Assembly (NCBI GenBank): GCA_963850415.1
Contig: CAWKLE010000003.1
Coordinates: 496,001 to 560,000, forward strand
Direction: 5' to 3'
DNA from: VAXT01 sp963850415
Lineage (GTDB): Bacteria; Actinomycetota; Thermoleophilia; Gaiellales; Gaiellaceae
Length of the DNA stretch: 64,000 nt
In this document: piece after piece, positions 54,285 to 63,458 of the stretch
Layout: every line of letters begins with the position of its first letter
How positions within the stretch are numbered: the first letter of the stretch is position 1
Program-made: the position numbers and the translations under genes
The notes under the pieces: model-generated
What the model was told of the DNA's origin: nothing
What the model saw: only the letters and a program-made list of their open reading frames with translations
The model's database searches: none

Positions 54285-56516
54285 ATGGCCGTCGGGGTGG
54301 CGCGGTGGAGCGACCTGCTCCAGGGGGAAGAGCTTGCGTATCTGGGCTCCGAGGCCGCACGGGATGCGATCTCGGCACCGCTCCCGGACGACTTGCCGCC
54401 CGCGCTGCGCGAGCAGCTCGAAGCGAACGGCATCACCGAGCTGTACTCGCACCAGGCGGCGGCCTGGGATGCGGCGCAGCGCGGGGAGCACATTGCGATC
54501 ACCACCGGGACGGCCAGCGGCAAGAGCCTCGCGTTCAACCTGCCCGTCCTCGCCGCGCTCACGAAGCAGCCGAAGCTGCGCGCGCTCTACCTCTACCCGA
54601 CCAAGGCGCTCGCGCAGGATCAGGTGCGCGCGCTCGGCGGGCTAGGCGTCAAGCACATCCGCGCGGCGATCTACGACGGCGACACCGAGAGCGAGCGCCG
54701 CTGGCAGATCCGCAAGTGGTCGAACCTGATCCTGACCAACCCGGACATGCTCCACGTGGGCGTCCTGCCGCACCACGACCGCTGGGGCGACGTGCTCGCC
54801 AACCTCCGTTACGTCGTCGTCGACGAGGCGCACGTCTACCGGGGCGTCTTCGGCTCGCACGTCGGCAACGTGCTCCGGCGACTGCGCCGGCTCGCGCGCG
54901 TCTACGGAGCCGAGCCGCAGTTCCTGCTCGCGTCGGCGACGATTGCGAACCCGGGCGAGCTCACGAAGGCGCTGACCGGGCTCGACTTCATGGTCCTCGG
55001 CGAGGACGGCGCGCCAAAGGCGGAACGGACGGTCGCCCTCTGGAACCCGCCGCTCGTTGACGAGGAGCTGGGCCAACGGGCGAGCGCGCTCGCGGAGGCG
55101 TCCAAGCTGATGGCCGACCTGGTCGAGCGCGGCCTGCGAACGCTCGTGTTCGCGAAGAGCCGCCGCTCCGCCGAGCTGATCCACAAGTTCACGGCCGACC
55201 GGCTCCGGGACGCCTCACGCCTGTCTCCGTACCGCGCGGGGTACACCGCGGCGCAGCGCCGCGAGATCGAGCAGCGCCTCTTCGCCGGCGAGCTCCTCGG
55301 AGTCAGCGCGACGAACGCGCTCGAGCTCGGAATCGACGTCGGCATGCTCGACGCGGTCATCTCCGTCGGCTTCCCCGGCACGGTGGCGAGCCTGCGCCAG
55401 CAGTGGGGCCGCGCCGGCCGCCGCGGGCACGGCCTGGCCGTCCTCGTCGCGAGTGAGGACGCGCTCGACCAGTACTTCATGCGCGAGCCGCAAACCCTGC
55501 TCGGACGGCGCGTGGAGGCGGCGATCCTTGACCACGAGAACCGGCGCGTGCTCGACGGGCACGTGGCCGCCGCTGCGTTCGAGGCGCCGCTCGACGACGC
55601 GGACGCCGAGATCCTCGGAGCCGAGGCGCTCCGCCGGGCCGCCGAGCATCCGGAGCTGACGAAGACCGATGCGGGCTACGTCTGGGCCGGCCGCGACTAC
55701 CCGGCCGCGCGCTTCGGCCTCCGCTCGGCGAGCCCCGACGTCTTCACCGTCGTCGAGACGGAGAACGGCTCGGTGCTCGGCACGATCGAACGCGAGCGCG
55801 CCTACTCCACCGTCCACGAAGGCGCGATCTACCTCCACCTCGGCGAGAGCTACCGCGTCGTCGCGCTCGATCTCGTCGCCCGCAGCGCCCTCGTCGAGCC
55901 GTTCACCGGCGACTACTACACGCAGGCGAAGAAGGAGACGATGACGTCGATCGAGGAGACGCTCCGGGCCGAGACGCGCCTGGGGCTCGAGCTCGCCTTC
56001 GGCCGCGTGAGCGTGACGGAGCAGGTCGTGGGCTACCAGCGGAAGTCGATCCGCGACCAGTCGACGCTCGAACTCGTGGGCCTCGACCTGCCCGAGACGA
56101 CGTTCGACACCGAGGCCGTCTGGTACGTCCCGGAGCCCGAGCAGCTCGCCGGGCTCACCGAGATGTCGACGCTGCTCGGGACACTCCACGCCGCAGAGCA
56201 CGCGATGATCGCGATCCTCCCGCTCTGGGCGATGTGCGATCGCTGGGACATCGGGGGCCTCTCGACGAACGTCCACTACCAGACCGGCCGTCCCACGGTC
56301 TTCGTCTACGACGGCCACTCGGGCGGGGTCGGGATCACCGAGCGCGGCTTCGCGGCCTTCGAGGGCTGGGTCGAGGACACGGCGACGATGCTCGACGGGT
56401 GCCCGTGCGAGAGCGGCTGCCCGTCCTGCGTCCAGTCGCCGAAGTGCGGGAACCTGAACGAGCCGCTCGACAAGGCCGGGGCGCTCGAGCTGCTCGGCCG
56501 TATGCTCGCCGCGTGA
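54285..56516 (+). CDS. DEAD/DEAH-box helicase with DUF1998 domain (MrfA/YprA-like)
   Basis: 743 aa. Walker A in TGTASGKSLAFNLP, DEAH in VVVDEAHVYRGVFGSHV, ATIANP, and helicase C motifs NALELGIDVGMLDAVI and QQWGRAGRRG. The C-terminal DUF1998 region ends with four Cys in CPCESGCPSCVQSPKCGN, a zinc-binding set. Bacillus MrfA acts in mitomycin crosslink repair; I infer a DNA-repair role. It starts leaderless 7 nt after TACCAT. Confidence 0.92.
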   Translation: MAVGVARWSDLLQGEELAYLGSEAARDAISAPLPDDLPPALREQLEANGITELYSHQAAAWDAAQRGEHIAITTGTASGKSLAFNLPVLAALTKQPKLRALYLYPTKALAQDQVRALGGLGVKHIRAAIYDGDTESERRWQIRKWSNLILTNPDMLHVGVLPHHDRWGDVLANLRYVVVDEAHVYRGVFGSHVGNVLRRLRRLARVYGAEPQFLLASATIANPGELTKALTGLDFMVLGEDGAPKAERTVALWNPPLVDEELGQRASALAEASKLMADLVERGLRTLVFAKSRRSAELIHKFTADRLRDASRLSPYRAGYTAAQRREIEQRLFAGELLGVSATNALELGIDVGMLDAVISVGFPGTVASLRQQWGRAGRRGHGLAVLVASEDALDQYFMREPQTLLGRRVEAAILDHENRRVLDGHVAAAAFEAPLDDADAEILGAEALRRAAEHPELTKTDAGYVWAGRDYPAARFGLRSASPDVFTVVETENGSVLGTIERERAYSTVHEGAIYLHLGESYRVVALDLVARSALVEPFTGDYYTQAKKETMTSIEETLRAETRLGLELAFGRVSVTEQVVGYQRKSIRDQSTLELVGLDLPETTFDTEAVWYVPEPEQLAGLTEMSTLLGTLHAAEHAMIAILPLWAMCDRWDIGGLSTNVHYQTGRPTVFVYDGHSGGVGITERGFAAFEGWVEDTATMLDGCPCESGCPSCVQSPKCGNLNEPLDKAGALELLGRMLAA

Positions 56517-57352
56517 TTCAGACCATGACCGCGCCGCTGCGGCGCGTCTTTGTACGCCGGCCCGGCACCGATGTCTCGCTCTGGCGCGAGTACGGCTGGC
56601 GCGCCGAGCCGGATCCGGCGAGTCTCGCCGCCGAGCACGAGGGACTGTGCGCCGCGCTCGAGGAGGCTGGCGCGGAGGTCGTGGTCGGCGACCCCTCACC
56701 CGACGGAAACGTCGACGCGGTCTACGTCTTCGACCCGGCGCTCGTCACCGATGCGGGCGCAGTCCTGCTCAGGCCCGGAAAGGAAGCGCGCCAGGACGAG
56801 ACAGCCGCGATCCGGGCCGACTTCCAGGCGGCCGGAGTCTCGATCGCGGGCGAGCTGACCGCACCGGCCCTTGCCGAGGGCGGCGACACGCTCTGGCTCG
56901 ACGAGAGCACGCTCGTCGTCGGGCTCGGCTACAGGACGAACGCGACCGGAGCCGCCCAGATCGCCGTCGCGCTCCCGACCGCGGACGTGCTGACGGTCGA
57001 CCTCCCGCATCACCGCGGCCGCACCGAGGTGCTCCACTTGCTGTCGCTGATCAGCCCGCTCGCCGACGACCTGGCACTCGTCTATCTGCCGCTCATGCCC
57101 GTGCGGCTCGTCCAGCTCCTGGAAGAGCGCGGCGTGCGCATGATCGAGGTGCCCGACGAGGAGCTCGACTCGATGGGTTCCAACGTGCTCGCCCTGGCGC
57201 CGCGTGTCGGGCTCGCGCTGGACGGCAACCCGGAGACGCGCAGGCGCATGGAAGCCGCCGGGGTCGAGGTGCGCGTCTACTCCGGCGAGGAGCTCTCGCG
57301 CAAGGGCGACGGAGGTCCGACATGCCTCACGAGGCCTCTCGCGCGCGGCTGA
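56513..57352 (+). CDS. Amidinotransferase/dimethylarginine-hydrolase-like protein
   Basis: 279 aa from GTG 56513, overlapping the helicase stop. It shows the guanidino-modifying fold: GGDTLWLDESTLVVGLGYR (Glu/Asp), EVLHLLSLISPL (His), SMGSNVLAL and the C-terminal catalytic Cys in GGPTCLTRPL. The family includes DDAH, arginine deiminase and amidinotransferases. The exact substrate is undetermined. Confidence 0.85.
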   Translation: MIQTMTAPLRRVFVRRPGTDVSLWREYGWRAEPDPASLAAEHEGLCAALEEAGAEVVVGDPSPDGNVDAVYVFDPALVTDAGAVLLRPGKEARQDETAAIRADFQAAGVSIAGELTAPALAEGGDTLWLDESTLVVGLGYRTNATGAAQIAVALPTADVLTVDLPHHRGRTEVLHLLSLISPLADDLALVYLPLMPVRLVQLLEERGVRMIEVPDEELDSMGSNVLALAPRVGLALDGNPETRRRMEAAGVEVRVYSGEELSRKGDGGPTCLTRPLARG

Positions 57353-57773
57353 GCGCGAGCTCGACCGCCCCATCGGGCGTGACGGCGCGACCGACGCCGT
57401 CCACGGCCAGGCCCGGCTCGAGGATCACGACCGGTCGGCCAAGTCGCATCGCGAAGCCGATCTCGGTCAGCGTTCCCCAGCTGCCCCCGACCGCGATCAC
57501 GGCATCGCCCGACGCAGCGACCGCGAAGTTCCGCATGTGCCCCAGACCGGTGGCGACGGCGTGGTCGACCCATTCGTTCGCGTCAGAGCGGCTCGTCCCG
57601 GGGAGAATGCCGATCGTGGTGCCTCCAGCAGCCTTCGCGCCGCGCAGCGCAGCGGCCATCACCTCGCCGAGCCCGCCGGTGACGACCACGCAGCCCCGCT
57701 CGGCCAGGAGCCGGCCGACCTCCTCCGCGCGCGCCTCGTGCTCGGCGCCGCTCCCGATCACGGAAACCTGCAC
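57327..57773 (-). CDS. LOG/TIGR00725-family nucleotide-binding protein
   Basis: 148 aa from GTG 57773. VSVIGSGAEHEARAEEVG, GCVVVTGGLGEVMAAALRGA and VIAVGGSWGTLTEIGFA form the Rossmann-like fold of LOG and TIGR00725 proteins; the GGxGTxxE motif binds phosphate. The start codon abuts the ATG of the divergent dehydrogenase with no gap. The 3' end overlaps the amidinotransferase gene by 26 bp. Confidence 0.82.
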   Translation of the reverse strand: MQVSVIGSGAEHEARAEEVGRLLAERGCVVVTGGLGEVMAAALRGAKAAGGTTIGILPGTSRSDANEWVDHAVATGLGHMRNFAVAASGDAVIAVGGSWGTLTEIGFAMRLGRPVVILEPGLAVDGVGRAVTPDGAVELALSRAREAS

Positions 57774-59042
57774 ATGGCGATCGTAGAGCCGCGGCACGCC
57801 CAGGGCGGAACGCTCGTCCTCGGGGGCGGTTTCGCCGGTTCGTACGTCGCCCGCCTGCTCGGCAAGCGCGGCGCGACGATCGTCAGCGAGGAGAACTTCA
57901 TGCTCTACACGCCGATGCTCCCCGAGGCCGCCTCTGGCTCGCTCGAGCCCCGCCACGTCGTCGTGCCGCTGCGGATGATGTGCCCGCACTCAGAGCTGCT
58001 CCTCGGACGGCTTACGGCGCTCGACCCGGAGCAGCGCGTCGCCACGATCGAGGCCGGTGCGGAGACGCTCGTCGTCCACTACGAGCGGGCCGTCCTCGCG
58101 CTGGGCTCGTTTCCGCGGGCGCTGCCGATCCCCGGTCTCGCCGAGCACGGTCTCGGCTTCAAGGACCTCGCGGACGCGATCCAACTCCGCAACCACGTGC
58201 TGCGCCGGCTCGAGGCGGCCGCGGCCGAGAACGACCGCCAGCGCGCCGAGGCACACCTGACGTTCGTCTTCGTCGGAGCGGGCTATGCGGGCGTCGAGGC
58301 CCTCGCCGAGCTCTCGGACCTCGTCCGCGACGCGCTGCGTTACTACCCGCAGTTCCAGCGGCCGCGACTGCGCTGGGTGCTCGTCGACGCGGCGCCGAAG
58401 ATCCTGCCCGAGATCCCGACGCGCCTCGGGGAGTACGCCGCGAAGCAGCTCAGCGGGCGCGGGGTCGAGATCTACACCTCGACGACGCTCGCCTCCGCGG
58501 GGCCGGGCACGGTCGTGCTCTCCGGCGGGCTGCGGATCGCGACGCACACGCTCGTGTGGACGGCGGGCGTGACGCCGAACCCGATCCTGCGCCAGCTCGG
58601 CCTCCCGGTGGACGAGCGCGGAGCGGTTCGCGTCGACTCGCTGCTCCGCGTCGAGGGCCAGGAGGGCCTGTGGGCGCTCGGCGACTGCGCGCGTGTGCCG
58701 AACGAGCTCACGCCCGGCCCGGACCCGCCGACCTCGCAGCATGCGCTCCGCCAGGCGCGCCGGCTCGTCAAGAACCTGCGCGGCGACCCGAAGCCATACC
58801 GCTTCCGGATGCTCGGCCAGGTGGCCACGCTCGGCCGCTACAAGGGAATCGCGCTCGTCTTCGGGGTGCCCCTCCGCGGCTTCATCGGCTGGTTCATCAC
58901 GCGGACGTACCACCTCTACCAGCTACCGCTCCTCTCGAGGAAGCTACGCGTCGTGACGGACTGGACGGTGGCGCTCCTCTTCCGGCGGGACATCGCCGAG
59001 CTGGGCAAGCTCGGCCACCCGAGGCGGCTCGGGGATGACTGA
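57774..59042 (+). CDS. Type II NADH dehydrogenase-like FAD oxidoreductase
   Basis: 422 aa from ATG 57774. FAD site VLGGGFAGSYVARLLGKRG; NAD site FVFVGAGYAGVEALAELSDL; FAD-proximal ALGDCARVPNE. The C-terminal RGFIGWFITRTYHLYQLPLL forms an amphipathic, membrane-binding end as in NDH-2. It probably feeds electrons from NADH into the quinone pool. The frame is open upstream, but those residues come from the antisense of the LOG-like gene. Confidence 0.87.
   Translation: MAIVEPRHAQGGTLVLGGGFAGSYVARLLGKRGATIVSEENFMLYTPMLPEAASGSLEPRHVVVPLRMMCPHSELLLGRLTALDPEQRVATIEAGAETLVVHYERAVLALGSFPRALPIPGLAEHGLGFKDLADAIQLRNHVLRRLEAAAAENDRQRAEAHLTFVFVGAGYAGVEALAELSDLVRDALRYYPQFQRPRLRWVLVDAAPKILPEIPTRLGEYAAKQLSGRGVEIYTSTTLASAGPGTVVLSGGLRIATHTLVWTAGVTPNPILRQLGLPVDERGAVRVDSLLRVEGQEGLWALGDCARVPNELTPGPDPPTSQHALRQARRLVKNLRGDPKPYRFRMLGQVATLGRYKGIALVFGVPLRGFIGWFITRTYHLYQLPLLSRKLRVVTDWTVALLFRRDIAELGKLGHPRRLGDD
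57780..57785 (-). promoter_or_regulatory. -10 element of the LOG-like gene (TACGAT)
   Basis: TACGAT on the minus strand, 6 nt before GTG 57773. It lies inside codons 3-4 of the divergent dehydrogenase gene. Confidence 0.4.
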
Positions 59043-59811
59043 GCTCGAGCGCTGCATCGACTTCATCGTCCGCCTGGCCGATCGGGCGGCGAAGACGAAG
59101 GAGCCGTCGCGCTACGGCGTCGCGCACCTGAACACGGACCTTCCGCGCGTCTGGAGCCGCAACTACCTGTTCGCCGACGGCGACCTCGGCGCGGTCACCG
59201 CCGAGGAGCTGGCCGCAGAGACCGACCTCATTCTCGGATCCGCGGGACTGACGCATCGCAAGGTCGAGCTCGTCGACGAGGAGGCCGGAGACCGGCTCGA
59301 GCCCCAGTTCCGCGAGCTCGGCTGGACGGTCGAGTGCGACGTCGTCATGGTCCCGCAGCGGGATCCCGATCGCGACGTCGACACGTCGGTCGTGGACGAG
59401 GTGCCGATCGACGAGCTCGTGCCGGTCTGGTCGCACGGCTGGCAGACCGAGCCGCGCGTCGTGGACGACGAGGTCGTGCGCCAGCTCGTCGAGAACCGGC
59501 GTTTGATGGCCGACGCGGTCGCAACGCGCTTCTTCGCGGGCCGCGTCGACGGTGAGATCGGGAGCTACTGCGAGCTGTACTACGAGCCCGGGATCGGCCA
59601 GATCGAGGACGTGCTCACGCTCGAGCGGTTCCGCAACCAAGGCCTCGCGCGGGCGACCGTGATGCGTGCGCTCGCGGCCTCGCGCGCGGCCGGCCACGAC
59701 CTCACGTTCCTGATCGCAGACCGCGACGACTGGCCGAAGGAGCTGTACCGGAAGCTCGGCTTCGACGAGATCGGCCGCATCTGGGAGTTCGTGCTGCCGA
59801 AGATCGCCTGA
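59035..59811 (+). CDS. GNAT-family acetyltransferase
   Basis: 258 aa from ATG 59035, overlapping the dehydrogenase by 8 bp. An N-terminal region of about 115 residues is followed by a GNAT fold with acetyl-CoA loop RFRNQGLARATVMRALAA and DVLTLE before it; the ending DWPKELYRKLGFDEIGRI is typical. The acceptor is unknown. Confidence 0.82.
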   Translation: MTELERCIDFIVRLADRAAKTKEPSRYGVAHLNTDLPRVWSRNYLFADGDLGAVTAEELAAETDLILGSAGLTHRKVELVDEEAGDRLEPQFRELGWTVECDVVMVPQRDPDRDVDTSVVDEVPIDELVPVWSHGWQTEPRVVDDEVVRQLVENRRLMADAVATRFFAGRVDGEIGSYCELYYEPGIGQIEDVLTLERFRNQGLARATVMRALAASRAAGHDLTFLIADRDDWPKELYRKLGFDEIGRIWEFVLPKIA

Positions 59812-59905
59812 CGGCCTCGGAACATCCCACGTCACAGGGGATCGGCGCGAAAACGGGCCTCCATTGGATGCGAGTAGCATCTCGGTGCCTGGAAGGAGGC
59901 AATGA

Positions 59906-60091
59906 ATGGGCCTAAAAGAGTTGTGGCAGAAGTTGACGAGCGGCGACTCGGTCGATCGCGAGCTGGAGGAGGTTCGCGATCACCCCGATGACGCTCCGCA
60001 GATGGTCGAGGACTACGAGGGCATGAAGGACGATCAGCGGATCGACCAGCGCTACCCGGGCACCGAGCGTCTGTCCGACGACCATCTCTAG
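59906..60091 (+). CDS. Small acidic protein next to ligD
   Basis: 61 aa. The ribosome site GGAAGGAGG (59891-59899) supports ATG 59906 rather than the out-of-frame ATG 59902. A TAGCAT -10 lies at 59875-59880. It is acidic (VDRELEEVRDHPDDAPQMVE) with no Cys or membrane helix, and I recognise no family. The last codons overlap the convergent ligD by 4 bp. Confidence 0.6.
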   Translation: MGLKELWQKLTSGDSVDRELEEVRDHPDDAPQMVEDYEGMKDDQRIDQRYPGTERLSDDHL

Positions 60092-62421
60092 CGCAGCGTC
60101 TTCAACGCGGCAGTCAACGACTGCTTGGTCGTCAGCACGTCCGCGAACAGGTCGCCATGTTGCTCGACCCGGCGCAGGACCTCGTCCATCGTGAACGAGG
60201 CCGGGTCGAGTGACTGGTCGACCTCGTCCCAGCGAAGAGGAGTCGAGACCGGCGCCCCCGCCTTCGGGCGCACCGAGTAGACGGACGCGATCGTCTTCCC
60301 CTCGCCGTTCTGGTTCGAGTCGACCAGCACGCCCCGACGCTTCGCCCGCGTCCACTCCGTCGTGACGAGGCCCCGGTGCGTTCGCGCCAGCGCATTCGCG
60401 ATGATCGCCGAGAACTCGCGCGTGTCCGCGTAGGTGTACCGACGCGCGATCGGGACGAGGATGTGGATGCCCTCGGAGCCGCTCGTCTTGACGACGCTCT
60501 GCAGCTCGAGCGTCTCCAACGCCTGTTTGACGAGCAGCGCGACCTCGATCGTCTCCGCGAACCCGACATCCGGTGAGGGGTCGAGGTCGAAGAGCACGAA
60601 GTCTGGCCGATCGGGCTTGTCGATCCGCGAGTACCACGCGTTCAGGTCGATGCAGCCCATGTTCACCATCCAGAGCAGCGCGAGCTCGTCGTTGACGAGC
60701 GGCGCGTCGATGCGCCTCCGCTGCCGCGGCTTGTCCCTCGTGCTGACGACGATCGACGCCGTCCGGATCCAGTCGGGCATCCCCTTCGGCGCGTCTTTCT
60801 GGAAGAAGAACTTCCCCTGCCATCCGTCGGGGTAGCGCTTCAGCGTGAACGGGCGGTCCTTGAGGTGCGGGATCAGCACCGGCGCGACCCGCTGGTAGTA
60901 CGAGAGCAGGTCGCCCTTGGTGATCGCCTCGTCCGGCCAGAAGAGCTTGTCCACGTTCGACGGCTTGAAGACGCGCTTGCCCTTGCGGATCTCGGCCGGA
61001 AACGGCTCCGGATCCTCGCGCCGAACCTCGGTCGGAGCCTTGTCCTCCCGCAGGCCCTTGTACGCGGGCGCCCGGAGGTGCCCGTCGTGCGTCCACTCGA
61101 CGAACTCGACCTCGGCAACGAGCTTCGGCTCGACCCAGACGACGTCCCCCTTCTTCACGCGCGGCATCTTCGGAACGCCCTTGAACGGCGACGTGCTCTG
61201 CTCGAGCGCCTTCAGCTTCTTCAGGAGCTGGTCGATCTCGCGGTCACTGAAGCCCGTGCCGACGTTCCCCACGAAGACGAGGTCGCCGCCCTCGTACGTC
61301 GCGAGCACGAGCGAGCCGAGCGTCGCCTGGCGCCTGCCCTTCCCGCGCGTGTAGCCGGCGATCACGAACTCCTGGCGCCCGTGGCCCTTGATCTTCAGCC
61401 ACTCGCGCGAGCGCCTGCCCGGCAGGTACTTCGAGCCCAGGCGCTTGGCCATGATCCCTTCGAGGCTCTGCTGGTTCGCCGCCTCGAGCAGCGCCTCGCC
61501 GTCGTCGAAGGTCTCCGAGTAGCGGACCGTCCTGTTCCGCTTGTCGAGGAGCTTCTCGAGCCGTTTGCGCCGCTCCTCGAGTGAGAGCTCGACGAGCGGC
61601 TCGCCCTCGACCTCGAGCAGGTCGAATACGAAGTAGACGATCGGCGTCCCGGGCTTGCCCTGCTGCATCGCCGAGAAGCTCGGGCGCCCCTCCTCGTCGA
61701 GCGCGCAGACCTCGCCGTCGACGACGCAGTCCGGAGTCTTCAACGCCTTGACGAGCTCCTTCGCGACGTTCTCGAAGCGCTTCGTGTAGTCCTGGTCCTT
61801 GCGCGTGCGCAGCTCGGGCTCGCCGCCCGAGACGGTGGCCACGATCCGATAGCCGTCCCACTTGATCTCGTAGAGCCAGTCGCCGCGCGGGACCTCCTCG
61901 GCCGGGGTCGCGAGCATCGGCCGGTACTGGCGCGTCATCCGCGCCGCCGGCGCCGTGTCGTCCTTCTTGCGCAGGATCAGCCAGTTCTTCGGGTCGCCCG
62001 AGAGCTTGGCCGGGACGAGCGCGTAGGTGCCCTTCAGCCGTTCGCCGTGCAGCCGCACCGTGAGGCCGCCGTCCTTCTTCTCCTCGACGAGCTCGTACGT
62101 GCCCCGGTCCCAGATCTCGACCGTGCCGGCCCCGTACTGCCCCTTCGGGATCTCGCCCTCGAACGACCCGTACTCGAGGGGATGGTCCTCGACGTGGACG
62201 GCGAGGTGCTGCTGCCCCGGCTCGAGCGGCACGCCTTTCGGGACGGCCCAGCTCGCGAGCGCCCCGTTCCGCTCGAGTCGAAAGTCGTAGTGGAGGCGAC
62301 GCGCATCGTGGCGCTGGACGACAAAGACTTGGGCCTGGCCCCGCTTCTTGGAGCCGAACGGCTCCGGTGTCTTCTTCGGGTCGCGCTTGCGCTTGTACTC
62401 GACCAGCTTCGCCTTCGCCAC
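60088..62421 (-). CDS. ligD: Multifunctional NHEJ DNA ligase LigD (PE-Lig-Pol)
   Basis: 777 aa. The N-terminal 3'-phosphoesterase domain (~30-150) has HDARRLHYDFRLE and HPLEYGSFEGEIPKGQYG. The ATP-ligase domain has the adenylation Lys187 in LYEIKWDGYR. The C-terminal polymerase/primase domain (~480-777) contains KPSNVDKLFWPDEAITKGDL and DLDPSPDVGF (metal Asp pair). The order PE-Lig-Pol differs from mycobacterial Pol-PE-Lig. It repairs double-strand breaks with Ku, encoded 4 bp upstream. Confidence 0.95.
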   Translation of the reverse strand: MAKAKLVEYKRKRDPKKTPEPFGSKKRGQAQVFVVQRHDARRLHYDFRLERNGALASWAVPKGVPLEPGQQHLAVHVEDHPLEYGSFEGEIPKGQYGAGTVEIWDRGTYELVEEKKDGGLTVRLHGERLKGTYALVPAKLSGDPKNWLILRKKDDTAPAARMTRQYRPMLATPAEEVPRGDWLYEIKWDGYRIVATVSGGEPELRTRKDQDYTKRFENVAKELVKALKTPDCVVDGEVCALDEEGRPSFSAMQQGKPGTPIVYFVFDLLEVEGEPLVELSLEERRKRLEKLLDKRNRTVRYSETFDDGEALLEAANQQSLEGIMAKRLGSKYLPGRRSREWLKIKGHGRQEFVIAGYTRGKGRRQATLGSLVLATYEGGDLVFVGNVGTGFSDREIDQLLKKLKALEQSTSPFKGVPKMPRVKKGDVVWVEPKLVAEVEFVEWTHDGHLRAPAYKGLREDKAPTEVRREDPEPFPAEIRKGKRVFKPSNVDKLFWPDEAITKGDLLSYYQRVAPVLIPHLKDRPFTLKRYPDGWQGKFFFQKDAPKGMPDWIRTASIVVSTRDKPRQRRRIDAPLVNDELALLWMVNMGCIDLNAWYSRIDKPDRPDFVLFDLDPSPDVGFAETIEVALLVKQALETLELQSVVKTSGSEGIHILVPIARRYTYADTREFSAIIANALARTHRGLVTTEWTRAKRRGVLVDSNQNGEGKTIASVYSVRPKAGAPVSTPLRWDEVDQSLDPASFTMDEVLRRVEQHGDLFADVLTTKQSLTAALKTLR

Positions 62422-62425
62422 GGCG

Positions 62426-63226
62426 CTAGCTTGCCTTGCGGGAGGCCCTCTTCGCTCGCTTGCTCTTCTTCCGCGTCTGGTCGACGGACTCGCGGAGCGC
62501 AGCCATCAGGTCGACGACCTCGGCCTCCTCTTCCTCTTGCGGCTCGGGCAGCTTCTTGCCCTTCGCCTTCGCGCGGATCAGGTCGAGCAGCTCCTTGCGG
62601 TATGTGTCGTCGTAGCGCTCCGGCTTGAAGCTGCCGCTGAGGTTCTCGACGAGCGACTTCGCCATCTCGACCTCGGCCTTCGTCAGCCTCGTCCTGCCGT
62701 TCACGGACTCGGGCTTCCGCACCTCGTCCGCGTAGTACATGGTCTCGAGGACGAGCACGCTGTCATGAGCCCTGAGCGCGGCCAGATGCTGCTTGTTCCG
62801 GATCACGACCTTGGCGATCCCGACCTTTCCGGTTTCGTCCAGCGCGCGGACGAGGAGACGGTAGGGCTTCTCGGCTCCGTCCTGCGGCCCGAGGTAGTAC
62901 GCCTTGCGGAAGTAGATCGGGTCGATCTCCTCGAGGTCGGCGAAGTCGAGGATGTCGATCGCGTGGGTGAGCTCGATGTCCAGCCGGTCGAGATCCTCGT
63001 CCTCGATCGGCACGTACCGGCCTTTCTCGATCTCGAACCCGCGGACGACATCGTCGGGATCGACGTGCTTGCCCGTGTCTTTGCGCACCTTGTCGTAGCC
63101 GATCGGCTGCAGGTCGTCCTTGTGCAGGAAGTGGAACCGAAGCTCCTTCGACTCGGTCGCGGAGTACATCTGCACGGGCACGCTGACGAGCCCGAAGGAG
63201 ATGGAGCCGCTCCAGATCGGTCGCAT
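62426..63226 (-). CDS. ku: Ku protein of bacterial NHEJ
   Basis: 266 aa from ATG 63226. It begins MRPIWSGSISFGLVSVPVQM, with KELRFHFLHKDDLQPIGYDK and the DFADLEEIDPIYF segment, all standard for bacterial Ku. A basic, Lys-rich tail (TRKKSKRAKRASRKAS) extends past the core and may bind DNA. The stop lies 4 bp before ligD, forming a two-gene NHEJ operon. Confidence 0.96.
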   Translation of the reverse strand: MRPIWSGSISFGLVSVPVQMYSATESKELRFHFLHKDDLQPIGYDKVRKDTGKHVDPDDVVRGFEIEKGRYVPIEDEDLDRLDIELTHAIDILDFADLEEIDPIYFRKAYYLGPQDGAEKPYRLLVRALDETGKVGIAKVVIRNKQHLAALRAHDSVLVLETMYYADEVRKPESVNGRTRLTKAEVEMAKSLVENLSGSFKPERYDDTYRKELLDLIRAKAKGKKLPEPQEEEEAEVVDLMAALRESVDQTRKKSKRAKRASRKAS

Positions 63227-63458
63227 GTCCGGTTTCTACCTCTGCGGCTCTCGAGAGAAACCCGTCGACACGTGTTTCGCGTTCCGCAAGCCGGGAAGAC
63301 ACGGCGTGGAAACGGGGAGCGTAGGTCCTTAAAAGCTCATCCCTGACCAGGGGGTCACACTCGAGGCCGGCGTTCGCGTCGGCCTCGAGGCTTCTTGGGC
63401 CGTTGAAAACACTGTGGATGCTGTGGATAGCCGGACCGGGAAGTTCTGTGGAAAACGG
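63227..63458. other. Intergenic region between accA and ku with hairpin and DnaA-box-like motifs
   Basis: No gene is supported in this gap. It contains a perfect 10-bp hairpin at 63360-63389 (CTCGAGGCCG / CGGCCTCGAG). Three DnaA-box-like words follow: TGTGGATG (63413), TGTGGATAG (63422) and TGTGGAAAA (63447). The hairpin may end the accA transcript. Confidence 0.5.

Noticed and set aside
63227..63458. Chromosomal origin at the DnaA-box-like cluster
   Set aside because: No dnaA, dnaN or AT-rich unwinding region is nearby, and three imperfect boxes are too few.
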